Source: an uncultured Porphyromonas sp. | Lineage (GTDB): Bacteria > Bacteroidota > Bacteroidia > Bacteroidales > Porphyromonadaceae | Length of the DNA stretch: 13,144 bases | NCBI RefSeq assembly: GCF_947254915.1 | Contig: NZ_CAMYEZ010000053.1 | Location: 1-13,144, forward strand | Reading direction: 5' to 3' | Shown: positions 7,230 through 13,144 of the stretch, in pieces | Numbering within the stretch: position 1 is the stretch's first letter | How the letters are laid out: each line of letters opens with the position of its first letter | Translations under genes and position numbers: made by a program | The notes under the pieces: model-generated | The model's database searches: none | What the model was told of the DNA's origin: nothing | Seen by the model: the letters and a program-made list of their open reading frames with translations, nothing else

Positions 7230-7525
7230 GTCTAGACGGAGTGCGAAGCTGACGTATGCTCCTTGGGCTATCTCGGAGCTGGGAGTATCAACCTAGGGAC
7301 ACGTGGATCAAGCCTTGCTACGTAGCACTATAGACTCACGCTATAGCTACTTTAACCTCACTATTGATTTCAATTTCTCCCGAGGAAATCCCCGTTAGCT
7401 CCCAAGGAAACGAAAATTCTCTACCGAGGGGCGAAACAAAAGTTCGGAAGAATGAAATAAAAGTTCGGAAGAATGAAATGAAAGTTCCGAAGAATTTTTC
7501 CGTTCCTCGCTGAATAATCCAACAT
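7230..7525. repeat. Dispersed intergenic repeat element, copy 2
   Basis: The gene-free stretch 7226-7731 contains a second copy of the element at 2704-2990. Shared blocks are GTCTAGACGG-GTG at 7230, CGAGGAAATC at 7381, an AAACGAAAATTCT block ending in CTACCGAGG (about 7409-7429), a GCGAAACAAA spacer, a 21-bp array and GAAGAATTTTTCC (7490-7502). The part between the left block and 7381 is longer than, and not clearly alignable with, copy 1. The left boundary is therefore uncertain. The remaining DNA from 7526 to 7650 shows no recognisable gene. Confidence 0.55.
7441..7502. repeat. 21-bp tandem array in repeat copy 2, inverted
   Basis: Two full 21-bp units start at 7441 and 7462, each beginning AGTTCGGAAGAATGAAAT, and a partial unit starts at 7483. 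The unit is the reverse complement of that in the array at 2860-2942, although the blocks on either side keep the same orientation. On the + strand it reads as a stop-free heptad of the type VRKNEIK. Confidence 0.78.
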
Positions 7526-7656
7526 ATCTACGGATGAATTTCTCAATTTCCACCACCTCCCGATTTCTCTCATAGAGACGTAGGTGCATTCGTTCGCTAT
7601 AATGCGTCAGCCCTATGAGGGCGGGGCTCTGACCAGAGGGCTAGCTTCTTTTTTCG

Positions 7657-7664
7657 TACCTTTG
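7657..7664 (+). promoter_or_regulatory. Promoter -7 box for the permease-dnaX pair
   Basis: TACCTTTG fits the Bacteroidota -7 consensus and lies 67 bp before the permease ATG. No good TTG is seen at the -33 position, so it may be weak or need an activator. Confidence 0.5.
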
Positions 7665-7731
7665 GGAGAAAGTTAGTGGATCTACCTATTACCTCTCAAT
7701 ATGGTATTCCCTCCCAACGCACTCCATCTCT

Positions 7732-9018
7732 ATGACAGATAAACACTCCTTTGGCGATTCGTCCACACAATCCTCTGCTACGCAGCAGACCCGCCAGACG
7801 GCTCTTGACGAGCTGACACATAGTCGTACGAAGCTCGGAGAGCCTGTCTATAAGGTCTCCTTTTGGACGCCTCGCACCTCCTTGATCGCACTCATCTTGA
7901 TTCTAATGCTTGTCATCGGCAAGTATGCCCTACCCTATACTAGTGGCGTACTGGGCGCCTTGACTATCTATGTCCTCCTGAGAGGCCAGATGAAGTGGCT
8001 CGTGGAGCGTAAGCAGTGGGGGCGTAGCTGGGCGGCTTCGCTACTGACTGTAGAGGCTATCTTCTTCTTTCTGATACCGATACTGGGGATTGTCTTGATG
8101 CTCATTGACCTCTTCTCCACCTTTGACCCCGAGTCGCTCAATGTGCTGACGACGCAAGCGCAAGATATTATCCAGCAGGTGGAGGATCGCTTTGGCATAG
8201 AGCTATGGAGTGAGGAAAACCTGCAGAAGCTAACAAGCTTCTCGACCTCTTTGGTAAAAGGCTTGCTACAGGGGATGTCTTCGTTCTTTCTAAATGCCTT
8301 TATCATCCTCTTCCTCCTCTACTTCATGCTACGAGGGTATGACCATTTTGAGTCAGCTGTAGAGGAGCTACTTCCCTTTACAGAAGACAATAAGAAGACT
8401 GTCTCCAGCGAGACAATCAGTATCGTCAAGAGCAACGCTATCGGCATCCCGGTTCTAGCGCTCGTGCAGGGTGTCTTTGCCTATATAGGCTACCTCATAT
8501 TTGGAGTGGACAATGCGCTACTCTTTGCCGTACTGACGACCTTTACGACGATCATCCCCGTGCTGGGCACGATGATCGTGTGGGTGCCGATGGCTATCAT
8601 CATGGGGATCAACGGGGACTGGCTCAACGCTATCTTACTAGCACTCTACGGCTTCATCGTCATCGGCGGTGTGGACAACGTAGCACGTCTCCTCTTACAG
8701 AAGCAGATGGCAAACATTCATCCGCTGATTACCATCTTCGGAGTCTTCATCGGACTCTCGCTCTTTGGCTTCTGGGGTGTCATCTTCGGGCCATTGATTC
8801 TCTCCTTGATTATACTCTTTATCAACCTCTATCGTCACGACTTCGTACCAGGCTCAAAGGCTAAACCCACCGCCTCTACGGAGCTTCAGGAGACGAAGTC
8901 TCTAGAGCGTCTCTCCAAAATCGTACAGAACAACGGTCTATCATCCCTGACTAAATCGGAGCTGGAGCGCTATGAGGAGGCGCACACAGATGCGAGCAAA
9001 ATAGAAGAAGATGAGTGA
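7732..9018 (+). CDS. AI-2E/YhhT-family membrane permease
   Basis: This 428-residue inner-membrane protein belongs to the AI-2E transporter (PerM/YhhT/TqsA) family. Hydrophobic segments lie at about 49-66, 67-84, 101-126, 180-200, 236-258, 261-291, 298-318 and 331-365. The large soluble loop between the third and fourth segments (about 127-178) is characteristic, as are the ALVQGVFAYIGYLIFGV and IIPVLGTMIVWVP stretches and the late IHPLITIFGVFIGLSLFGF and FGPLI motifs. The ~40-residue N-terminus and ~60-residue C-terminus are polar and cytoplasmic. Members export or exchange small solutes; AI-2 export is shown only for a few, so the substrate here is not known. Its stop overlaps the dnaX start by 8 bp (ATGAGTGA), implying cotranscription and translational coupling. 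Confidence 0.9.
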   Translation: MTDKHSFGDSSTQSSATQQTRQTALDELTHSRTKLGEPVYKVSFWTPRTSLIALILILMLVIGKYALPYTSGVLGALTIYVLLRGQMKWLVERKQWGRSWAASLLTVEAIFFFLIPILGIVLMLIDLFSTFDPESLNVLTTQAQDIIQQVEDRFGIELWSEENLQKLTSFSTSLVKGLLQGMSSFFLNAFIILFLLYFMLRGYDHFESAVEELLPFTEDNKKTVSSETISIVKSNAIGIPVLALVQGVFAYIGYLIFGVDNALLFAVLTTFTTIIPVLGTMIVWVPMAIIMGINGDWLNAILLALYGFIVIGGVDNVARLLLQKQMANIHPLITIFGVFIGLSLFGFWGVIFGPLILSLIILFINLYRHDFVPGSKAKPTASTELQETKSLERLSKIVQNNGLSSLTKSELERYEEAHTDASKIEEDE

Positions 9019-10783
9019 CAACTTTATAGTATCGGCGCGTAAGTACCGCCCGCAGACCTTCGACGAGATGCTCGGGCAGGAGGCTATCTGTCTCACGCTC
9101 AAGAGTGCTATCCAGCAGGGCAAGATAGCCCACGCATACCTCTTCTGCGGTCCTCGTGGCGTGGGCAAGACATCGGCAGCTCGTATCCTAGCTCGTACGA
9201 TCAACTGCGAGCAATTAACCCCACAGGGCGAGGCCTGTGGCGTATGCCCTAATTGTCAAGCAGCACTACATCAGCGGGCGTTCAACATATACGAGCTGGA
9301 TGCCGCCTCCAACAACTCGGTCGACGACATACGCCGTCTCAACGAGGATGTCTACATACGTCCTCAGCAGGGTAAGTACAAGGTCTACATCATTGACGAG
9401 GTACATATGCTCTCATCGGGAGCTTTCAACGCTTTTCTCAAAACCCTTGAGGAGCCCCCTGGCTATGTCGTCTTTATCCTAGCCACAACCGAAAAGGACA
9501 AGGTACTCCCCACAATCCTCTCACGCTGTCAGGTCTACGATTTCAAGCCGATACCACCAGAGCAGATTGCGGAGCAACTACGCCGTGTGGCTGATGCGGA
9601 GGGATTGCAGTACGATCCTCGCTCTTTTGACACGATCGCACGCATTGCCGATGGCGGTATGCGTGATGCGCTCTCACTCTTTGACCGCCTAGCCAGCACA
9701 GCGCAGGACGGGGTCATCTCTTACGAGCAGACGCTACAGACGCTTAACATACTAGACGACGAGTACTACTTTTACTTCACCACCTACCTATACAGTGGTG
9801 ACTACAAGCGTACACTCCTACTCCTTGACGAGCTCCTCGGCAAGGGAGTAGCCATGCGACAACTGATCATCGGCTTGGCAGACTTTATGCGCAATCTGCT
9901 GGTGGCTCGCACCCCAGAGACAATGCAGCTATTTCCCTATACGGGCGTACATGCAGAGCGCTTTGCCACGCTAGCGCAGCAGATCCATCCGCTCTTTCTC
10001 TACAAGTCTATCTCTAAGTTGGTCTCCTGCGAGCGTAACTACCGCTCGTCACAAGCTAAGCGCCTACTGGTGGAGCTGACCTTCATGGGGATCTCCGAGA
10101 TGTGTGGCGCCTTTAAGAATGCTACGGTCGCTCCCCCAACGGCAGCGCCAGCAACTCCAGCACCACAAGAGAGTAGCGTCCAAGCGCCGCAGGCTACTTA
10201 TCAAGCGGCTACGCCTAAGCCTTCCACAGCTACGACTACACAGGACGAAAAAAAAAAGAGTCCTCAGGTAGCCACTAGTCAACCTAAGCAGTACACTCCC
10301 AAGGCTTCCTCGCTACGTATATCGGCGCTCAAACGTCAGGCCGAGGAGTCGCTCTCCGCACAAGTAAGTAGTAGCGAAGCTGACGGCGATAACGCCACCA
10401 CTGCCACAGAGCAACGTGACGAGCCTGTCACGCCCGAGGCGCTACTCAAGTGGTGGCTCACCTACGCTGACGAGGAGCTCGCAGAGGAGGCTTATCTCTC
10501 TCAGCTACTCCACACGGTCACCCCAGAGCTACAGCCTCCTCATGAGCTGAAGATCTCACTCGTAAGCAACATACAGCTAGAGTCGTTTGAGCGGATCCAG
10601 CGCTCTCTACTTCGTTATCTCAAGGAGAAGCTACACAACGATCACCTGACCCTGACGACAGAGGTCGCAGCTGTGGAGCAGACGCAGCACGCCTCGACAG
10701 CTCAGGAGCGTGCGGCTTACTACAAGGAGCACTACAAAGAGGTTGCCTACCTAACGGAAATGCTCAATCTCCGCATCAAGTGA
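9011..10783 (+). CDS. dnaX: DNA polymerase III subunit gamma/tau
   Basis: This 590-residue clamp-loader ATPase loads the sliding clamp and organises the replisome. The AAA+ core shows Walker A GPRGVGKT at 47-54, the zinc site C66, C76, C79, C82, Walker B with IIDEVH at 127-132, a sensor-1 ATTE near 158-161 and the SRC arginine-finger motif shortly after. Domain III follows, to about residue 370. The linker (about 375-450) is Ala/Pro/Thr/Gln rich and low in complexity, and the C-terminal part is the tau-specific region. Within the linker a run of ten A at 10248-10257 creates a frameshift or slippage site (annotated separately), predicting a shorter gamma-like form of about 422 residues. The start overlaps the upstream permease gene by 8 bp. 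It converges on nth, 40 bp away. Confidence 0.97.
   Translation: MSDNFIVSARKYRPQTFDEMLGQEAICLTLKSAIQQGKIAHAYLFCGPRGVGKTSAARILARTINCEQLTPQGEACGVCPNCQAALHQRAFNIYELDAASNNSVDDIRRLNEDVYIRPQQGKYKVYIIDEVHMLSSGAFNAFLKTLEEPPGYVVFILATTEKDKVLPTILSRCQVYDFKPIPPEQIAEQLRRVADAEGLQYDPRSFDTIARIADGGMRDALSLFDRLASTAQDGVISYEQTLQTLNILDDEYYFYFTTYLYSGDYKRTLLLLDELLGKGVAMRQLIIGLADFMRNLLVARTPETMQLFPYTGVHAERFATLAQQIHPLFLYKSISKLVSCERNYRSSQAKRLLVELTFMGISEMCGAFKNATVAPPTAAPATPAPQESSVQAPQATYQAATPKPSTATTTQDEKKKSPQVATSQPKQYTPKASSLRISALKRQAEESLSAQVSSSEADGDNATTATEQRDEPVTPEALLKWWLTYADEELAEEAYLSQLLHTVTPELQPPHELKISLVSNIQLESFERIQRSLLRYLKEKLHNDHLTLTTEVAAVEQTQHASTAQERAAYYKEHYKEVAYLTEMLNLRIK
10248..10278 (+). promoter_or_regulatory. Candidate programmed frameshift/slippage site in dnaX
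   Basis: Ten consecutive A (10248-10257) followed by G read in frame as GAA AAA AAA AAG, so the heptamer A AAA AAG sits in the same register as the E. coli dnaX -1 site. After a -1 shift the ribosome would read six codons (E-S-S-G-S-H) and stop at TAG 10276-10278, giving a 422-residue protein; E. coli gamma is 431. An extra A from polymerase slippage gives the same result. Loss of one A leads to TAG at 10269-10271. No strong downstream stem-loop was found by eye. Confidence 0.65.
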
Positions 10784-10823
10784 CGAAGAAAGTGCTCGCA
10801 TCACCGAAACCTCCGGCCACTAG

Positions 10824-11471
10824 CTAATCTTTCGAAGCTGTGGCGTAATGGCGACAGCAGGCGGTGAGGGTGCACTCGTCGCAGAGCGGTTTGCGCGCTT
10901 TGCAGATGTACCGGCCTAGCAGGATAAGCTGATGATGCGCCCGTATGAGTTGCTCACGAGGTATGCGTCGCCTGAGCGCTTGCTCGACAGCTAAGGGCGT
11001 GGTGGCTCGTGAGGAGGCGAGACCAATGCGCTTGGCAACACGAAAGACATGCGTATCAACAGGCATCGCTGGCGTATCAAAGCAGACGGCCAGCATCACG
11101 CTGGCACTCTTGCGCCCTACCCCTGGGAGCGCCTCTAACTCTTCACGCGTGGAGGGGACGACGCCGTGATGCTCCTGAGCGATCCGCTCGGAGAGTCCGA
11201 TGAGGTGCTTCGCCTTATTGTTTGGATAGCTCACACTCCCCATGAAAGCTAGCAGATCATCGACCGAGGCGCGCGCCATCGCCTCGGGCGTCGGGTAGTG
11301 CGCCATCAGTTGCGGGGTAACCATGTTAACCCGCTTGTCGGTACACTGAGCCGAGAGGACGACCGCCACGAGTAGACTGAAGGGATCGTGATAGATAAGC
11401 TCCGTATCGGCGTTGGGGTAGAGCTTGGTCAGCCCTTCCAGAGCCAAGCCGTAGCGTTCGTCTAGAGTCAC
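10824..11471 (-). CDS. nth: Endonuclease III (DNA glycosylase/AP lyase)
   Basis: This 215-residue bifunctional glycosylase removes oxidised pyrimidines and cleaves the abasic site in base-excision repair. The helix-hairpin-helix is LPGVGRKSA at about 115-123, with catalytic Lys121. The catalytic Asp139 is in VDTHVFRV. The C-terminal [4Fe-4S] cluster ligands C190, C197, C200 and C206 follow the Nth spacing C-x6-C-x2-C-x5-C. Length is typical for the family. The start is a GTG; no in-frame ATG exists between it and the pheS stop. The gene begins 12 bp after pheS on the same strand, so they probably share a transcript. Its 3' end faces dnaX with a 40-bp gap that holds no obvious terminator. All key residues are present. 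Confidence 0.95.
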   Translation of the reverse strand: MTLDERYGLALEGLTKLYPNADTELIYHDPFSLLVAVVLSAQCTDKRVNMVTPQLMAHYPTPEAMARASVDDLLAFMGSVSYPNNKAKHLIGLSERIAQEHHGVVPSTREELEALPGVGRKSASVMLAVCFDTPAMPVDTHVFRVAKRIGLASSRATTPLAVEQALRRRIPREQLIRAHHQLILLGRYICKARKPLCDECTLTACCRHYATASKD

Positions 11472-11483
11472 TTTCAGAAGCCC

Positions 11484-12509
11484 TTAGAGTGGTGTGGTGT
11501 GTGCGGTAAACTGCGAGAGGAAGTCTAGGTTGTTTTCCGAGAAGTAGCGCAGATCCTTCACATTGTACTTCAGGTTGGCAATGCGCTCCACGCCTAGTCC
11601 GAAGGCGTAGCCACTGTAGACGGAGCTATCGATGCCACAATTCTCCAGCACGTTGGGATCAACCATACCACAGCCTAGGATCTCGACCCATCCCGTATGC
11701 TTGCAGAAGCCACAACCCTCGCCATGGCACAGCCCGCAGGAGATATCCATCTCAGCGCTCGGCTCGGTAAAGGGGAAGTAGGACGGGCGCAAGCGAATCT
11801 GCGTGTCAGCGCCAAAGAGCGACTGAGCGAAGAAGAGCAGTGCCTCTCTGAGGTCGGCGTAGCTCACGTTGCGGTCAATGTATAGTCCCTCGATCTGGTG
11901 AAAGAAGCAGTGAGCACGAGCAGATATAGCCTCGTTGCGATAGACGCGCCCAGGGCAGAGGACGCGTATGGGTGGCTCTTGGCTCTTCATGACACGCGTC
12001 TGGACGGAGGAGGTGTGAGTGCGAAGCAAGATATTGCTCTTGTGATCCACAAAGAAAGTGTCCTGCATGTCTCGTGCGGGGTGGTCTGGCGGGAAGTTGA
12101 GCGCCTCAAAGACGTGCCAATCATCCTCCACCTCAGGCCCCTCAGCTATGCTAAAGCCCATGCGCTCGAAGATGTTACAGATCTCCTCCTGTATGAGTGT
12201 GAGCGGATGACGAGAGCCTAGCGGATAAGGCACCGCAGGACGGGTCAAGTCAATCGTCTGCTGTACAGACTGCGTAGCGACAGAGGCTAGGATCTCCTTA
12301 ATGCGTGCAGTGGCCTCTTGCTTGAGCTGATTGAGAGTCGCTCCGAGCTGGCGCTTTTCCTCAGGAGGGAGCTGGCGAAACGCCTCAAAGAGCTGAGTGA
12401 TGCGACCTTTTTTGCCTAGATAAGCTATGCGTAGTTGCTCAGCCTCCTCGGGCGTAGAGGCTACGAGGTGGGCGAGAGCCGATTGTAGTTGCTGGATTTG
12501 ATCAAGCAT
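11484..12509 (-). CDS. pheS: Phenylalanine--tRNA ligase alpha subunit
   Basis: This 341-residue class II synthetase alpha subunit pairs with PheT to charge tRNA-Phe. An N-terminal coiled coil (about 1-85) contacts tRNA. The catalytic domain shows GPEVEDDWHVFEALN, RTHTSSVQTRV (163-173), the motif 2 region GRVYRNEAISARAHCFFHQ (187-205), the phenylalanine-pocket stretch RLRPSYFPFTEPSAEMD, and motif 3 in YAFGLGVERIA (about 301-311). Cysteines 258, 261, 266 and 269 form a CxxC-x4-CxxC insert, probably a small zinc knuckle, seen in many non-enterobacterial PheS. The ATG at 12509 is chosen over a TTG six codons upstream because it gives the usual MLDQIQQL start. pheT is not adjacent, unlike in E. 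coli. nth follows 12 bp downstream. A long hairpin lies 19 bp upstream. Confidence 0.96.
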   Translation of the reverse strand: MLDQIQQLQSALAHLVASTPEEAEQLRIAYLGKKGRITQLFEAFRQLPPEEKRQLGATLNQLKQEATARIKEILASVATQSVQQTIDLTRPAVPYPLGSRHPLTLIQEEICNIFERMGFSIAEGPEVEDDWHVFEALNFPPDHPARDMQDTFFVDHKSNILLRTHTSSVQTRVMKSQEPPIRVLCPGRVYRNEAISARAHCFFHQIEGLYIDRNVSYADLREALLFFAQSLFGADTQIRLRPSYFPFTEPSAEMDISCGLCHGEGCGFCKHTGWVEILGCGMVDPNVLENCGIDSSVYSGYAFGLGVERIANLKYNVKDLRYFSENNLDFLSQFTAHTTPL

Positions 12510-12528
12510 AGATGGGATATATAACAAA

Positions 12529-12586
12529 GAGAGCTACCCGCCACGTCAGGCTAGCGCATAGGCGTAGCGTGACGCAGATAGCTCTC
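12529..12586 (-). terminator. Long imperfect hairpin before pheS (terminator or attenuator)
   Basis: The outer stem is GAGAGCTA (12529-12536, + strand) with TAGCTCTC (12579-12586). Inside, CGTCA pairs with TGACG and, after a single mismatch, GCTA pairs with TAGC. On the - strand the structure is followed by TTTGTT, resembling an intrinsic terminator. It ends 19 bases before the pheS start, and no clear TAnnTTTG box was found between it and the upstream gene. It could end that gene's transcript or regulate read-through into pheS-nth. Confidence 0.5.
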
Positions 12587-12610
12587 AACGAATGGGCTAC
12601 ATATAGTAGA

Positions 12611-12949
12611 TTAGCGTATGACTACCTTGAGCGTATAGGTCTCTCCCTTCACGACGATGCGCACGAGATAGACTCCTGAAGGCAGGTGCTCATTGCGCAC
12701 CTCCTGCCCCATGACATTGAAGACCTGCATCTGGTCATACTCGCAGAGCGGTACGATGGCACCGTCACGCACCTCTACCTGAGGCGCTGACTGCTCTAGC
12801 GCTGAGGGCTGTGACGCCACAGCGACGAGGCTCTGGTCAGATAGCAGCTGATGCTCGGTAGCTTCGCTCTTGTCACTAGCCAAAGCGCTACAAGGTACTA
12901 GTAGAGCGCAAACGACGAGGGTGTATATAGTATGTAATATTTGCTTCAT
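12611..12949 (-). CDS. Small secreted protein with type IX secretion sorting domain
   Basis: This 112-residue protein has a Sec signal peptide (MKQILHTIYTLVVCALLVPC, likely cleaved after the ALA at residue 24) and a polar Ser/Ala/Gln-rich segment of about 33 residues. It ends in a Por secretion C-terminal domain: VFNVMGQEV near 76-84, LPSGVYLVRI at 89-98 and GETYTLKVVIR at the end. The domain directs proteins through the type IX system across the outer membrane in Bacteroidota. The start at 12949 is chosen because the signal peptide begins there; upstream in-frame codons back to a GTG at 13054 precede and include the promoter-like box. Almost nothing remains besides the sorting domain, so its function is unknown. 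It could be a surface peptide, a remnant of a larger cargo, or a decoy substrate. It lies upstream of pheS on the same strand. Confidence 0.72.
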   Translation of the reverse strand: MKQILHTIYTLVVCALLVPCSALASDKSEATEHQLLSDQSLVAVASQPSALEQSAPQVEVRDGAIVPLCEYDQMQVFNVMGQEVRNEHLPSGVYLVRIVVKGETYTLKVVIR

Positions 12950-12975
12950 AGGCATATAGTCACTAGTAGTAGTGG

Positions 12976-12983
12976 CAAATATA
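12976..12983 (-). promoter_or_regulatory. Promoter -7 box for the sorting-domain protein
   Basis: On the - strand this reads TATATTTG, matching TAnnTTTG, 26 bp before the chosen ATG at 12949. No clear TTG was found 19 bp upstream. The box supports the later start, because the GTG at 13054 would lie upstream of it. Confidence 0.45.
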
Positions 12984-13066
12984 CAAACAACTTCTGACAT
13001 AGCGCTCATTTCGGATGCTGCAAATCTTACGAATTGCAAAATGTAGGGACACACCTACTAGCCTGA

Positions 13067-13144
13067 ATCTCTCCCCTCGCATCTCTCCCCTCGGTAGGAA
13101 ATCGGAAATCTCCAGTGAGCAAACGAAAATTCTCCACGGAGAGG
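13067..13144. repeat. Dispersed intergenic repeat element, partial copy 3
   Basis: The window ends inside sequence resembling copies 1 and 2. AGGAAATC (near 13096) and AAACGAAAATTCTCCACGGA (13121-13140) match the left part of the element in the same orientation. It is preceded by a 14-bp tandem pair, ATCTCTCCCCTCG at 13067-13079 and 13081-13093. The 21-bp array, if present, would lie beyond the window. Confidence 0.55.

Noticed and set aside
2860..7502. CRISPR array
   Set aside because: The repeats are contiguous 21-bp units without variable spacers, and no cas gene is present in the window.
7395..7589. A 64-codon - strand open frame spanning the second array
   Set aside because: It is the translation of the 21-bp repeat (Ser-Ser-Glu-Leu heptads) with unrelated flanks and no conserved counterpart in copy 1 in that reading frame.
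12510..12527. TTG start giving PheS six extra residues
   Set aside because: The ATG at 12509 gives the usual PheS N-terminus, and the extension would start immediately at the base of the upstream hairpin.
12950..13054. Longer start (GTG at 13054) for the type IX-secreted protein
   Set aside because: The extension would bury the signal peptide 35 residues in, and it contains the likely promoter box at 12976-12983.

Overview
The window looks like chromosomal DNA of a Bacteroidota species, most likely a Porphyromonas (inference). Four things point there. Several genes have promoters with the Bacteroidota -7 box TAnnTTTG, here usually TACCTTTG, and no clear E. coli-type -35/-10 boxes. There is a small secreted protein with a type IX secretion (Por) C-terminal sorting domain. 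PheS carries the four-cysteine insert commonly seen in this phylum. Intergenic DNA holds short dispersed elements with 21-bp tandem arrays, reminiscent of the minisatellite-bearing MITE-like elements described in P. gingivalis. No transposase, integrase, phage gene or CRISPR array was seen.

Left part (1-2650, + strand): a compact four-gene cluster. It encodes a zinc-ribbon protein with a C-terminal membrane anchor, a YdjI-like SPFH (band 7) protein ending in a GYF_2 domain, a small second GYF_2 protein, and a four-helix membrane protein. It resembles the YdjG/YdjH/YdjI membrane-stress module of Bacillus subtilis, with GYF_2 domains added and no PspA in view. It is the least characterised set of genes here.

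Middle (2651-7731): a repeat element, then valS (valyl-tRNA synthetase) with its own promoter and a double-hairpin terminator. Next come an orphan AraC-family regulator with a textbook Bacteroidota promoter, a single tRNA-Pro(GGG) gene with its own promoter and terminator-like hairpins, and a second repeat element. In this second copy the 21-bp array is flipped relative to the shared flanks.

Right part (7732-13144): an AI-2E/YhhT-family membrane permease overlaps dnaX (DNA polymerase III gamma/tau) by 8 bp on the + strand. dnaX contains a run of ten A residues forming A AAA AAG in the correct frame, with a stop codon seven codons later in the -1 frame. This predicts a gamma-like 422-residue product made by frameshifting or slippage. 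Convergent to dnaX on the - strand are a gene for a small type IX-secreted protein, pheS (phenylalanyl-tRNA synthetase alpha) and nth (endonuclease III). pheS and nth are 12 bp apart and probably cotranscribed. A long imperfect hairpin ends 19 bases before the pheS start. The window ends inside what looks like a third copy of the repeat element.

Taken together this is mostly housekeeping (two aminoacyl-tRNA synthetases, a tRNA, replication clamp loader, base-excision repair). The points of novelty are the SPFH/GYF_2 cluster, the dnaX slippery site, the invertible-looking repeat family and the nearly cargo-less sorting-domain protein.
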